From positions 72,348,744 through 72,412,743 of the forward strand of contig NC_055998.1 in NCBI RefSeq assembly GCF_018446385.1: DNA of 64,000 bases, in the 5' to 3' direction. The notes beneath the pieces were generated by a model. It was not told the DNA's origin. It saw nothing but the letters and a program-made list of their open reading frames with translations, and searched no databases. The position numbers and the translations under genes are program-made. Shown here in pieces: positions 1 to 12,120 of the stretch. How positions within the stretch are numbered: the stretch's first letter is position 1; every line of letters starts with the position of its first letter. The DNA comes from Zingiber officinale. Lineage: Eukaryota > Streptophyta > Magnoliopsida > Zingiberales > Zingiberaceae.

Positions 1-66
1 TTGGTAAGGGGAGATGTTGCCGAATTTTCGTTGACAAGGACTCCTCTAGAGGCGTGATAATTTATT
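1..66 (+). repeat. 3' end of the 5' LTR of the level-1 gypsy element
   Basis: The primer-binding site begins at base 67, so the preceding bases are taken as the LTR end. The rest of this LTR lies outside the window. The exact LTR boundary is not verifiable because the end of the 3' LTR is also missing. Confidence 0.55.
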
Positions 67-78
67 TAGTATCAGAGC
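67..78 (+). other. Primer-binding site (initiator Met-tRNA)
   Basis: TAGTATCAGAGC matches the standard plant PBS TGGTATCAGAGC at 11 of 12 bases. It lies directly downstream of the LTR end and upstream of gag, where reverse transcription is primed. Confidence 0.75.
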
Positions 79-284
79 CAAGTTTTTCGAGTTAATCTGG
101 GTACTTTTTGGATTCATATAGATTTCCGTTGGTTTTCATGTTTCATAATTTCGAGGTATTTTTTGATGAAGTCATATTTGGGGATTTGGTGGCGACGAAA
201 CATCTCCAGATGGCAAATAGGTAAAATGATTAAGTTTTATAATTTTGGTACCCGTATTAATACTTGGGTAATAATTTAACAGAT

Positions 285-1923
285 ATGAAACGATATACAC
301 GTGTTCCCGCGCGGAGACGTGGTGTAGGACGACCACGCAAGAGGGCGTTGGGATCTTTAGTGACGGAGTCTCCAGAGAGGTCTGCTGGGATCGAGCCTGT
401 CAGTCAGGGACAGACTCCTCATGGTACTACGGGCACGTTGGCCTCTCAGATTTCGATGGGTCCTTCTCCAGAGGTACCCACCTTGACCGTACCTGTCGAA
501 CCCACCTCTACAGTATTCACTGTACCACTTGCGGCACACCTGGCCCCTCCACCAACAGTGCCTATTGCTGCGTACTCAGCACCTCCTCTAGTCGTGCCTA
601 CGGCGTACCCGGCATCACCGTCACCGGTGTCTACTACTACATACCAGCAGTACCAGCTACTCCTTATCCAGTACCACCACCTACCGTACCTCCAGCTGCT
701 CCTACCTACATTGACCCTGCAGTTCCACCAGCGATACCTGCCCCGGCTTATGTAGCACCAAGGGTACCTTCCCTGGCCTATTCAGCAGTACCACCCTTAG
801 TATCAGCTCCAGTAGTTCTGCCAGTTTCCGCGGTGATCCTTTCTCACCCTACTGATATGATTGTGGCATGAGCTCGGATCCCAACTTTGGCAGAGTCGGT
901 GAAAAGCTGATTGACGCTATTCCACGGGGAGACTAATTCGAGCGTGGCTCAGTCTTGGATAAAGATGATGGAGCAGACTTTCTTCTATGGGAGAAGGTAG
1001 AGCTGGCTGCTTTCCATTTACGGGACGAGGTCAATATCTGGTGGGACACGTAATGCTTGATCATAGGCGAGCAGCATATCACCTGGGTGAGATTTAGGGA
1101 GGCCTTTGAGAACCAGTATTTTTCACGGTCTTATCATATGACGCGCCGTTAGGATTTTCTGAGTCTTCGGCAGAACAACCACACTGTGATGGAATACAAT
1201 ACTAAATTTAATAGGTTAGCCAAGTTTTTTCCAAAGTTAGTTGCTGAGGACAGGTCCCGTATGCTCCAGTTTGTCCAAGGACTGGATGGACATCTTCAAG
1301 TGAAGATTGCAGGTTTTGGTAATTCATCTTACATAGAGGCATTGGATAGAGCCCTTATGATTGAGTCGGCTCAGCAGAGCATAAATATGGACAAGAAAAG
1401 GAAGCAAACAGATCAAACTTCAAGACAAACCCATCAACCACAGGCTACCAGACAATAGCAGAGTGGTCGCAGTCAGCCGGGTCAGGGTATTTATGGGGCA
1501 TCTGGCCAGCCTCAGAAGTCAGGGCGGACTTCATTAGGACATTTCTGGTCTTCTCAATAGAACCGGAAACAGTCTGCCAGTGATATGCACTACACCCGAT
1601 GTGGGTCCAGAGATCACATCACATTAGCTTACTCCCTTGGACAGTCAATTTGTAATTATTATAAACTGCCTTGGCACATGAGCCGAGATTGTTCGCTGAA
1701 GGCTCAGCATGTGACTTTCGGGGTTTCTGTTCAAGGAGGACAGTTCAGTCAGACAAGGACTCGACGAGGGGGGCAGAAAGCCCAATCTTTGTATCGCCAG
1801 CAGAGGGCAACCCCCCTTGCAGTAGCTGCATATGGCATGCACGGACAGGAGCACTCTAATGCTCATACGGTATCACAGAGTTCTGTTTTTAGACCTCAGT
1901 ATCTGACGCAAGGGCAGTATTAA
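285..1923 (+). pseudogene. gag: gag pseudogene of the level-1 gypsy element
   Basis: The first piece (ATG at 285) is basic, with an Arg-rich start (RVPARRRGVGRPRKRA), then a Pro/Thr/Ala-rich low-complexity stretch to about 755. A second piece at about 1186-1458 resembles the retrotransposon gag core (EYNTKFNRLAKFFPKLVAED). A third at 1585-1923 has remnants of zinc knuckles (Cys/His clusters around CGSRDH and HMSRDC) with key cysteines changed. Stops and frame changes separate the pieces, so no capsid protein can be made. It precedes pol, as expected. Confidence 0.75.
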
Positions 1924-2049
1924 TCGCAACCTTCGCCACTGGTTTAGTACCAGTTGCAATCCTAGCCACCGGTTCAGTATCTGTAGCTCAGAATCCGACA
2001 CCGCCTCAGTGGCAAGCTCAGGCTCAGACGCAGCAGTCTCTGGCAGTGC

Positions 2050-5000
2050 TACCACCTCCACCCCCGCTAGAGACTGGACGAATTCACACGGTTACCAGAG
2101 AGGATGCGCAGCAGGTCAATGGATCCATCTTCTGCAGTACAATTTTACTTTATGCATTGTCAGCTGATATGCTAATATTGGTAGTTCACATCCCTTTATT
2201 TCTCGTGTATTTATGAGGGAGATTGGTAGACTACCTACACTTAGACAGCAGCATCTGACCGTCTCTCTACCGTCCGGTAATACATTGGACGTCACTTAGG
2301 AGGCCAGAGGATGCCCGTTAGACTTCAGCAACATTATACTCGCTGTAGATTTATTAGTACTGAAAATGGTCTAGTTGGACATTATCCTCGGCATAGATTA
2401 GTTGTCAGCATATCATGCCATGGTTGATTGCTAGACGAGAGTGGTCACATTCCGACCTCCGAACCAACCCTCATGGGATTTCACTGGCATCAGGGACGAT
2501 GGTATATCGACCATTTCTGCTATTCAGGATCAGAAGCTGCTATCACATAGCTGTCAGGGATTTCTATTGGCGTCGATTAATGCCGATGACAGCAATAGTT
2601 CTCAGCTCTCAGACGTTCCAGTGGTCCGAGAGTATCTGGATGTATTTCCAGATGAGCTACAAGGCTTACCTCCTCGAAGGCACGTGGAATTTGCTATTGA
2701 GCTGATTCTGGGGATCGCACCGACATCGAAAGCTCCTTACCATATGACACCGAAAGAGTTGGACAAGCTAAAGGTTCAACTCCAGGAGTTATTAGACAGG
2801 GGATTTATTCTCCCTAGTGTATCTTCGTAGAGTTCTCCGATATTATTAGTCAAGAACAAAGATGGTACTCTGAGGTTGTGCATCGATTACAGGAAGCTAA
2901 ATGCAATGACCGTCAAAAATAAGTACCCCTTACCACAGATCGAGGATTTGTTTGATCAGCTCAGAGGTACATCAGTGTATTCTAAGATTGATTTATGGTT
3001 CAAATATCATCAACTGAGAGTCAAAGATTCTGATGTTTAGAAGACAGCATTCCGCACCAGATACGGACATTATGAGTTTATGGTAATACCATTTGGGCTT
3101 ACCAATGCTCCAGAAATATTTATGGATTTGATGAACCGCGTCTTCTTGGAGTATCTAGATCGGTTCGTTATCGTCTTCATCGATGACATTTTGATCTACT
3201 CGTGTTCCGAGGAGGAACATGCACAACATGTTCGCATAGTCTTGGAGGCTCTTCGACGACATCATCTATATGCGAAGTTCAGCAAGTGTGCTTTTTGGCT
3301 ACTCTTAGTCGGTTTTATAGGACACATGGTTTCTAGCCAAGGTATTTCGGTAGATCCTCAGAAGATCGAGGCTGTCACCAGCAGAGAGTAGCCGAAATCA
3401 TTTCGGGAGATCCGCAGCTTCTTGGGATTGGTCGGATATTACAGACGGTTCGTTGAGGGTTTCTCCTGCATTGCTATGTCGCTGACACAGCAGGAAAGGC
3501 ATGAAGTTCACTTGGTCAGAAGCCTGCAAGACCAGTTTCCAGGAGCTTAAGCGGAGATTAGTGTCGGCGCCAGTTCTGGGTGTTGTTTTGATGTAACACG
3601 ATAGGGTAGTCTCCTATGCTTCTCGTTAGTTGAAGGAGCATGAGAAGAACTACCCAGTACATGATCTAGAGTTGGCCACCATTATCTTTGCTTTGAAGAT
3701 TTGGCGGCATCATCTGTATGGTATTACATTTTAGATTCTCACTGATCATAAGAGTCTCAAATATCTTTTCACCCAGAAGGAACTCAATCTTCGACAGAGG
3801 AGATGGATGGAGTTCCTGAAGGATTATGACTGTACCATTAGCTACCATCCGGGGAAAGTTAATGTGGTTGCTGATGCACTTAGTCGGAAGTCTAGAGGGA
3901 CTTTAGCTTGCCACCGAGTTTTAGTCACGAACTTGATTCAGGGTTTCTCCGAGTTGGGCCTTGAGGAGCAGAGACAGACAGAGTCGGGTATCTTTGTTAC
4001 CATGGTTGCTTAGTCATGGATCTGGACGAGGATCCATGAGGCCCAGGCCGATGATCAGCGCTTACAGTTCATTGGCAGCCAGATAGCTTCCAGGCAGCAT
4101 ACGGAGTTCACCTGAGATGATGAGGGTATTATTTATTTTCGAGGCAGATTGTGAGTACCTCAATCTCATCCGGTTATGGAGGGGTTACTTCAGGAGGCTC
4201 ATCGCTCCTGATTTACTATCTACCCAGGCAGAACCCGCATGTATCAAGATTTGAGGTATTCCTATTGATGGAATGACATGAAGAAAGACATCGCAGAGTT
4301 TGTAGCTAGATGTCTAGTCTGTCAGCAGGTGAAGGCTGAGCACCAGAGACCTGCCAGATTACTTCAGAGGATTCCTGTTCCGAAGTGTAAATGGGAGCAC
4401 ATCACTATGGATTTTGTGGTGGGGTTGCCTAGGACACGATGAAGTCATGACGCGATTTGGGTAATCATTGACCGATTAACCAAATCTGCACACTTCTTAG
4501 CGATTCAGAAGACCAATTCTCTAGATCGATTGGCAGAGCTGTATTGTCAGGAGATCATCAAATTGCATAGTGTTCCTTTGAGCATTATATCGGATAGAGA
4601 CCCACGGTTCACGACCCTGTTCTGGCAGAGTCTGCAGCAGGCCTTGGGCACACAACTCCGTTTTAGTATAGCATTCCATCCGCGGGCAGATAGAAAGTCA
4701 GAGTGGACCATCCAGACTTTAGAGGATTTACTGAGGTCTTGCGTTATGGATTTCGGAGGCAACTGGGAGGACCACCTGCCATTAGTAGAGTTCGCCTACA
4801 ACAACAGCTATCATTCGGCCATCCAGATGGCACCGTTTGAAGCATTATATGGTAGGATTTGTTGGACACCCACCCTCTGGACGGAGGTTGGGGAGGCCCA
4901 GTTGCCAAGACCTCATAGAGCTCAACAGGAGGTAGAGTTGGTCCGCACTATCAGACGGAGGATGTCCGAGGCGCAGGATCGTTAGAAGAGTTACGCTAAT

Positions 5001-5448
5001 AGGAGACGGAGACCCTTGGAGTTCTCTACTAGCAACCATGTATTTTCTGAGAGTCTCACCCATGAAAAGGGTGAAGAGATTTGACCTCCGAGGTAAGCTA
5101 GCTCCATGATACATTGGGCCTTTCCAGATTTTGGAGAGGGTTGGAGCGGTAGCTTACCGTCTGGCGCTACCATTGTCTATGGCAGGCATTCACGATGTAT
5201 TCCATGTGTCCATGCTGAGGAGATATGTGCCCAACCCAACACATATTCTGTCAGATATATCAATTCCCATTCGGCCTGACGTTGCCTACGAGGAGGTTTC
5301 GGTACGGATTCTAGACCACCGAGAGCGTCAGCTGCAGAACAAGACTATTCGGTTGATTAAAGTTGGATGACAGTATCATTCTGACGAGGAGACTACCTGA
5401 GAGCTTGAGGATACGATCCAAGCTCAATACCCCCATCTTTTTAATTGA
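2050..5448 (+). pseudogene. pol: pol pseudogene (PR-RT-RNase H-IN-chromodomain), level-1 gypsy
   Basis: The protease area (about 2070-2400) is barely recognisable. Reverse transcriptase follows: a segment around 2441-2830, then 3080-3391 with the catalytic box FIDDILIYS. RNase H lies at about 3560-3890, ending in the typical [10 protein letters not shown]. Integrase spans about 4200-4985 with MDFVVGLP, SDRDPRF and a later Glu, which are the DDE positions. The end (about 5131-5448) has FHVSMLRRYVP and a chromodomain-like tail ending near QYPHLF. In-frame stops (near 2828, 3040, 3389 and elsewhere) show it is dead. Confidence 0.85.
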
Positions 5449-5549
5449 GGTATGTGGGTTAGATTTTTGTTCATCATTTATACTATTTATCTGTTGCTAG
5501 TACTTGCAGATGGTAAATAACGAAAATTTGGGGACCGAATTTTATTAGT

Positions 5550-5562
5550 GGGAGAGGATATA
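5550..5562 (+). other. Polypurine tract of the level-1 gypsy element
   Basis: A purine run (GTGGGAGAGGATA) sits directly before an LTR start-like sequence and after the end of pol, where second-strand synthesis would be primed. The base-exact border is uncertain. Confidence 0.5.
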
Positions 5563-7065
5563 AAATATCGTAACAAAGTAATAATAGTATAATAAGGTTT
5601 AATAGACGAATAACCTTAATGGAATTTTTAGAAATTTTTCAGAGCTCGTATGACATATTTTGAGGCGATAAATTTATGGGCTTAGGAAAAGCCTGTTTGG
5701 AATAACCATTTAGTGGGAGTTGATCGAGGAGTGTACCTAGGGTTTGATTAATCAAAACCTAAGTATTTATACATCACTATAGTGGCCTAAACCATTAATT
5801 TTCCTCCCGATTCTTTTCCTTGCTCTAGACGTCGTCTCCCGGTTCTCGCCACGACTATGTTGACGCAACAAGGTCGAGCTCGACGGCATCGCTCACCCCA
5901 CACCAGCTGAGCCTCCCATCTTCACCACTGATCCTCCGTCTCTTCCTTGCGATCTTGCCGCATCGCTCGCCCTCGTGTGTCGCTGCCTTGGCTGACGTCA
6001 CAGATGGGCGCCAACCGACCACTAGCTACCCGAGCCCTCTTCTTGTGAACCCTAGCATCGGATTCCCCTCGCCTCTAGTTTTTCTTCAACTGTAGACCAC
6101 TGATTCACGAAGACACCATCGCCTCCCTCTTTCGTGCCCTAGTTTCGCCACCTCTATGCCATCGCCAGCCGTGGTGTGAGTCATCGCATCTCAGTCTTCT
6201 TTGGTCTTCACCACTGGCCTACCTTCCTCCTAGAGCCGACGCTGCCGGTTACCACAGACTACTATCGATCGAGAGGGGGATGTCACTGCTCTACCTTTAA
6301 CTGTTGCTGAGGAACCATCGCTGGTGTTGAATTGAGGAGTAGGGCAACCGTCAAGAGGAGATCTCAATCCCCTCACAGTTGCATCTGAGATCATCATCGA
6401 GCTGCTACAGATCTGAGTGGAGAGCTCCTTGTTCATCGTAGCTACACTTGAGATCTCCACCGAGCAACTGCGGATTAAATTGGGGTAACAAAACTAAACA
6501 TAAGCAGATAGTGAGTAGTGCTTAGTTGTTAATCTTGGACCTGATTATGGTTTTGAGTTGATTAATCTATACTTAGTTGTTAGTTGGGATTGATTTGATG
6601 ATGTAGTAGATTTGGAATGTGATAATATGTCGAAGATGGAGATTGATTTCATGATATGTTATGGGTTGGTTAACTAGTGGTTGGTTATTAAGATCATTAT
6701 CAGGTTTGGGTTAATTGAAATTGAGGAGATTAATAGTTATTTCTTGTGTTGATTCAGTTAGGATGGAGGTTATTTTAATTAAGTATCAATCAATGGGTAG
6801 ATGATGACAACTTGGAATCAAAGTTGTTAAAAAGGTTGATTAACCTTTAAGTACTAGGGTAAGCGATGATCGTGTTTCGATTAGGACTACCCTAATTGGT
6901 TTAGAGATTGGTTTAGTTATTTGATTCATGTGAGAGTAGCTAAATAACATCTATTGATGCAGGAATCTAATTTGGGGCGAGTAGCACAACGTGGATTGTA
7001 TTCTAATACGATCGACATGTAAAGGTGGGTACCTTTGACTTATCTTCTTTTGATATGGTCATTAT
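5560..7065 (+). repeat. 3' LTR of the level-1 gypsy element, truncated by copia insertion
   Basis: This stretch follows pol and the polypurine tract and contains no supported gene. A TATA-like TATTTATA lies near 5764, followed by a C/T-rich leader-like stretch (5800-6250). The short open frames here, such as the minus-strand one at 6230-6460, look incidental. The LTR stops at 7065, where a TGTTGG copia LTR end starts; the flanking ATTAT is the candidate TSD. Confidence 0.65.
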
Positions 7066-8553
7066 TGTTGGTTGTTACTGGGAATATCGTACCGGTTCTC
7101 CTATATAAAAATTTTGTACAAGCCCTGAACCATTCCTAACAACCTATTGTATTATTTAGAAATTAAATTTGGAATCGCAAACGGAACTTAACATTATTGA
7201 TTCCAAATCCAACTTATCTGTTCTTAGTGGTTTGGACTTGGATCACAAATGATGCTTAACATTATTGATCCAAATCCACCCATGTTACAAATTCAATTAA
7301 ATATTAATTTCAGAGATCGACTTCCAGGTTAAATATGGCAAGGCACTAGGCCTTCTTGGGTATGGGAGCATCCACCACTTCCTAGACAAAGCCTTTCAAC
7401 GAAATTTAATATTTAATTTCCTTATAGTAACCCTAGGTTTAATCAAAAAGAGCAATCGAATCACAAATTCGAAAAACAAAAGAAATACAAATTTGAAAAC
7501 ATAAATATGATTACCTAGATTCATTAGCTTCTTGTGTTTGGTATTTCAAGATCTAAATAAAAAGATGAACTTGTTATGATGCGGAAACTAATAACTAGTT
7601 ATACCTTTTATAGCTTATAGACCTCACGATCTTCTGTCGTATTCCTCTTCTTATCTCGGATGTCGTGTGGAGGAATTGGTTTTGGTCTCCCGATGAATTT
7701 GAGCTTCCCGTGTTCGCCCCGAACACCCAACTCGAGTTCATCAATAATATCTCATTCCACTAAAGAGTTATTATTAAACTACCGCACCAACCCCATATTA
7801 CTATATGAGCTCCTCTTTATCATGAGTGTGTTAATCTCCCTGTGTTTAAGATATTGAATGTCCACTAATTAAATGAGTTACTGACGACTCACTTAATTAA
7901 TATCTAGCTCCAAGAGTAGTACCACTCAACCTTATCGTCATGTTAGACTAAGTCCACCTGCAGGACTTACATGACAATCCTTATGAGCTCCTCTTGGGGA
8001 CATTATCAACCTAGATTACTAGGACACAATTTCCTTCTATAATCAACAACACACACTATAAATAATATCATTTCCTAACTTATCGGACCTCTTGATTTAT
8101 CGAACTAAATCTCACCCATTGATAAGTCAAAGAAATAAATACTAGATATATGTGCTTGTTATTATATCAGGATTAAGAGCACACACTTCCATAATAACAA
8201 AGGTCTTGTTCTTTTATTCAGTCAGTATAAAAAGAACTTACCTTAAATGGTCATGCTCAATGCACTCACAGTGTACTAGTGTAATTTTATAGTTAAGATA
8301 AACTAATACCAAATAACACTACAACTATTCCAATGGTTTGTTCCTTTCTATCTTAGTCGTGAGCTACTATTTATAATTTATAAGGAATTAATAACATGAT
8401 CTTCTGTGTGTGACACCACACACCATGTTATTTACAATATAAATTAATTGAACAACTACACTTAGCATACAAATGTAGACATTTGACCAATGTGATTCTT
8501 TATTTCAAAATAAATGTTTACAAAAAGCTAGACTTTTAGTATACACTCTAACA
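7066..8553 (-). repeat. 3' LTR of the level-2 copia element
   Basis: It runs from TGTTGG to TAACA and shares long stretches with the LTRs at 10664, 46101 and 59274. At 1488 bp it is about 1 kb shorter than those: the segment between the GTCGTGTGG and AGGAATTGG sequences near 7670 is missing. There is no gene inside; the frame at 7660-7857 is an LTR shadow. Confidence 0.85.
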
Positions 8554-8567
8554 ATCTCCCACTTATA
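8554..8567 (-). other. Polypurine tract of the level-2 copia element
   Basis: Read on the minus strand, AAGTGGGAGAT lies immediately before the LTR start TGTTAG. The same arrangement is seen beside the LTR ending at 22343. Confidence 0.7.
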
Positions 8568-8575
8568 CTAAAAGA

Positions 8576-10663
8576 CTATGCTGTCATAAACGTTGTCATA
8601 CATCTGATTCTCATTCCTTCAACATGTCGATCAAAAGCTTTTGCTGGAAGGGCCTTAGTGAAAGGATCTGCCAGGTTATCTACTGATGCAATCTTGGCGA
8701 CAACAACTTCTCCTCGATTTACGATGTCTCGTATCAAGTGGTACTTACGCTCTATGTGTTTACTCACCTTATGGGCTCGTGGTTCCTTGGAGTTTGCTAC
8801 TGCACCACTATTATCACAATAAATTGTGATGATCTTGGGCAAACCAGGAATCACATCTAAGTCCATTAGGAAGTTCCTGAGCCATACAGCTTCTTTGGCT
8901 GCCTCAGAAGCTGCCACATACTCAGCTTCCATGGTTGAGTCAGAAACATATTTCTGCTTAACATTCCTCCATGCAATGGCTCCACCTCCTAAAGTAAACA
9001 CATAGCCTGATGTAGACTTACTATTGTCCCTATCCGATTGAAAGTCGGAATCCATGTAACCCACAGGGAGTAAATCATCTGCTTGGTAAACCAGCATATA
9101 ATCTCTAGTCCTTCTCAGGTACTTTAATATATACTTTACAGCAGCCCAATGTCCTTGTCCAGGGTTACTTTGATATCTACTAACCATGCCCATGGTAAAA
9201 CAGATATCAGGTCTCGTGCACAACATAGCATACATTAGACTTCCGACAGCCGAAGCATAAGGAACTGCCTTCATCTCCTCTATCTCCTTTGATGTCTTCA
9301 GAGACATCTCTTTAGATAAAGCTACTCCATGCCTAAAAGGTAGAAAACCTTTCTTGGAGTCTTGCATGCTAAAATGAGCAAGGATTGTATCGATATATGA
9401 AGCTTGGGGCAAGCACAACATCCTTTTCTCGCGATCCCTTATTACTTTATCCCAAGAATATATGCGCATTCTCCTAAGTCCTTCATATCGAATTGCTTGG
9501 ACAACCATACCCTTACTTCCGATAACACTTTGATATTATTTCCAACTAACAAAATGTCATCTACGTATAGTACAAGAAATACCATCACGTTTCCATCACA
9601 CTTTTTGTATACACAAGACTCATCTGGACATTGAATAAATCCATACAACTGGATTACTTCATAAAATTGGATGTTCCAAGATCTTGAAGCTTGCTTCAGT
9701 TCATAAATAGACCGATTTAGCTTGCACACTAGATGCTCTTTGCCTTTTTCGATGAACCCCTCTGTTGCTTCATATGGATGTTTTCTTCAAGACTTCCGTT
9801 AAGGAAAGCTGTCTTGACATCTATTTGTCAAACCTCATAATCCATATGAGCGGCAATGGATAAGAGTATCCGGATAGACTTAAGCATGGCCACTTGCGAA
9901 AAAGTTTCCTTATAATCGATTCCCTCTTTCTGAGGGTACCCTTTCGCAACAAGCCTTTCTTTGAAGGTTTCCACCTTCCCATCTATCCCTCTTTTCCTTT
10001 TGTAGATCCACTTACATCCAATGGCTTTTACACCATTTGGTGGTTCTACAAGCTCCTAGACCTTATTAGAATACATAGATTCTATTTCAGAATTCATCGC
10101 TCTTTGCCAAGATGCTGCATCTATATCTTGGAGTGCTTCGTCATATGTTCTGGGATCAGGTTCATGTTTACTTGGGACCAAGTCCGATGACTCTCCCAAA
10201 AACATGAATCTTTCAGGTTACCTAACAATCCTCCCACTACGACTAGGCACTGTTTGTTGTTGTGTATCATTTATGATACATGTTGCAGTTTCTTGTGATA
10301 TTTCATCTTGCACTGTTGGTACTAAAGTAGACATGTCCTCTCGCATTTCTTCTAGAACAATTTCACTCATGAGCTTATGGTTCATTACATAATCTTCCTC
10401 TAAAAATCGAGCATTAGTGCTAACAATGATCTTCTGATTTTTATGATTATAAAATAAACCACCTTCCATTCCCTTAGTCCTACAAACAGACAAACTTCAG
10501 TACGTGATTCCAACTTGTCAGTATCTCCCTTAAGCACATGTGCTGGACTGCCCTATATCCGAATATGACTCAGACTAGCCTTATGCCCATTCCACAATTC
10601 CATGGGAGTAAAGGGTACTGATTTAGAAGGTACCATATTCAGAATGTACACTGCTGTTTCCAG
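8576..10663 (-). pseudogene. pol: copia pol, RT and RNase H part (level 2)
   Basis: RNase H occupies 8576 to about 9060 with its acidic residues in YMDSDF, TMEAEY and YCDN. Reverse transcriptase continues to about 10190 with the catalytic YVDDILL near 9545 and the upstream VKTAFLNGSLEE region, which is already broken. The segment 10218-10493 is the integrase-RT linker (VSTNARFLEEDYVMNHK). A frame break lies near 9442-9508 and further breaks occur upstream. The integrase half of the gene is displaced to 58233-58876 by a nested insertion at 10664. Confidence 0.85.
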
Positions 10664-11882
10664 TGTTGGTTGGTCCTAGGAAGATCGTACCGGAACCACT
10701 GTACAAAAATTTTGTACAAGTGTCGAACTTTTCCTAAACAACCTATTGTGTTCTTTAGAAATTAAATTAGGAATCACAAACGGAACTTAACATTATTGAT
10801 TCCAAATTTAACTTATCTGTTCTTAATGGTTTAGATTTGGATCGCAAGCAGAACTTAACACTATTGATCCAAATCCACCTATGTTATAAAGTTGATTAAA
10901 TATTTATTTCTAAAATCGGCTCCTAGGTCAAACATGGCAAGGCACTAGGCCTTCTTGGGTATGGGATCATCCACCACTGCCTCGACAAAGCCTTTAATAG
11001 AAATTCAATATTTAATTTCCTAAAATAACATAAGGTTTAACCGAAAAGAACAATCGAATCACAAATCCAAAAAACAAAACAAAAGAAATACAACTTTGAA
11101 ACAAATCTGAAACTCTAGAATCATATGCCTCTTGTGTTTGGAATTCATACAAAGAAGAATTAGCATAATGCAGAAAATAATTACTAATTATACCTTTCTT
11201 TGTATACAACGGCCTCTTGATCTTCTACCGTATTCCTCTTCTTATCTCGGACGTTGTGTGGACAACGATCTACTGAGATGAGAACCACCCAAGCTCCTTC
11301 TTCTCCAAGCTAGTTTCGGCCACCACAAAAAACTCCAAGAGATGTGAGGTTCGGCCATCACCACGAAGCTCCAAGAGATGCTAGAAACAAAGCCTCCTTT
11401 CTCTCCTTCTTCTCCAAGCAATATCCGGCCACCTTCCAAGCTCCAAAGGATGAAGAGTTTCGGCTAAGGAGAAGAAAGAAAAAGGAGAAGGGAATGTTGG
11501 GGATCGGTGGCCGGCTTGAAGGGGGTTGGATAGACGGCGCCCCCAAATCGATCGCTTCTCCTATGATGTTAGCTTGCGCAGCAGAATACAAACAAAACAA
11601 ACAAGCTAAAGGCTAAAACTAAGAAAGGAAATGCAAACCGCTAACACGTTCGTTTAACGTGGTTCGGAGATTAGAGCTCCTACTCCACGGTGTGTCCTTA
11701 AGGTGGACAATCCCGATCCGTCGGTGGATTAGCCCCCGATAAACTCTGGCTATCTCAAGTAGCTCCTTGTGGGTGGAGAAACTTCACCACAACACTCACA
11801 AACACTTGAGAACAAGTAGACTACTAATTAGGGTTTACCACCACTAATTTCGTCAGCTATAACCAAGCTCCCAAGCTTTGGT

Positions 11883-11888
11883 TATATA
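11883..11888 (-). promoter_or_regulatory. TATA box of the solo LTR
   Basis: TATATA lies about 35 bp downstream (minus orientation) of the GTCGAC palindrome block. Position and context suggest the LTR core promoter. There is no transcript evidence. Confidence 0.45.
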
Positions 11889-11921
11889 GGTCGCGGGTTG
11901 AAAACCCCTCCTACCAGTCGG

Positions 11922-12120
11922 CTGCCAAAACATGCAGTCGACTGCCCTCTGTGGAAATTCGACCGTTACATCCCAACGGCTCGATACCAGTCGACTGCTA
12001 AAACTTGTAGTCGACTGATCCACACTGACCGAACGAACAGAACCATTCTATTCGTGCCCAGTCGACTGCGCGGTCGACTGCACCAGTCGACTGCTAAAAC
12101 ATGCAGTCGACTACTACAGT
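11922..12120. repeat. Cluster of GTCGAC palindromes
   Basis: At least six copies of the palindrome AGTCGACT and near variants occur within 200 bp, often as CAGTCGACTG. They sit just upstream of the TATA box when the LTR is read on the minus strand. Confidence 0.8.

Larger units (their letters stand above)
1..7065 (+). mobile_element. Ty3/gypsy retrotransposon, degenerate, cut at both sides (level 1)
   Basis: This is the oldest layer. The window opens in the last bases of the 5' LTR, followed by a tRNA-iMet-like primer-binding site, gag, protease, reverse transcriptase, RNase H, integrase and a chromodomain-like tail in gypsy order, then a polypurine tract and the start of the 3' LTR. The 3' LTR is cut at 7065 by a copia insertion on the minus strand. 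All coding parts contain several in-frame stops and frame changes, so the element is inactive. Domain order and the integrase tail suit the Tekay/Del chromovirus group, which is an inference. Confidence 0.9.

Noticed and set aside
5800-6480. A host gene exon with GC-rich coding-like composition
   Set aside because: It lies within the 3' LTR of the level-1 gypsy, has many stops on + and no recognisable protein.
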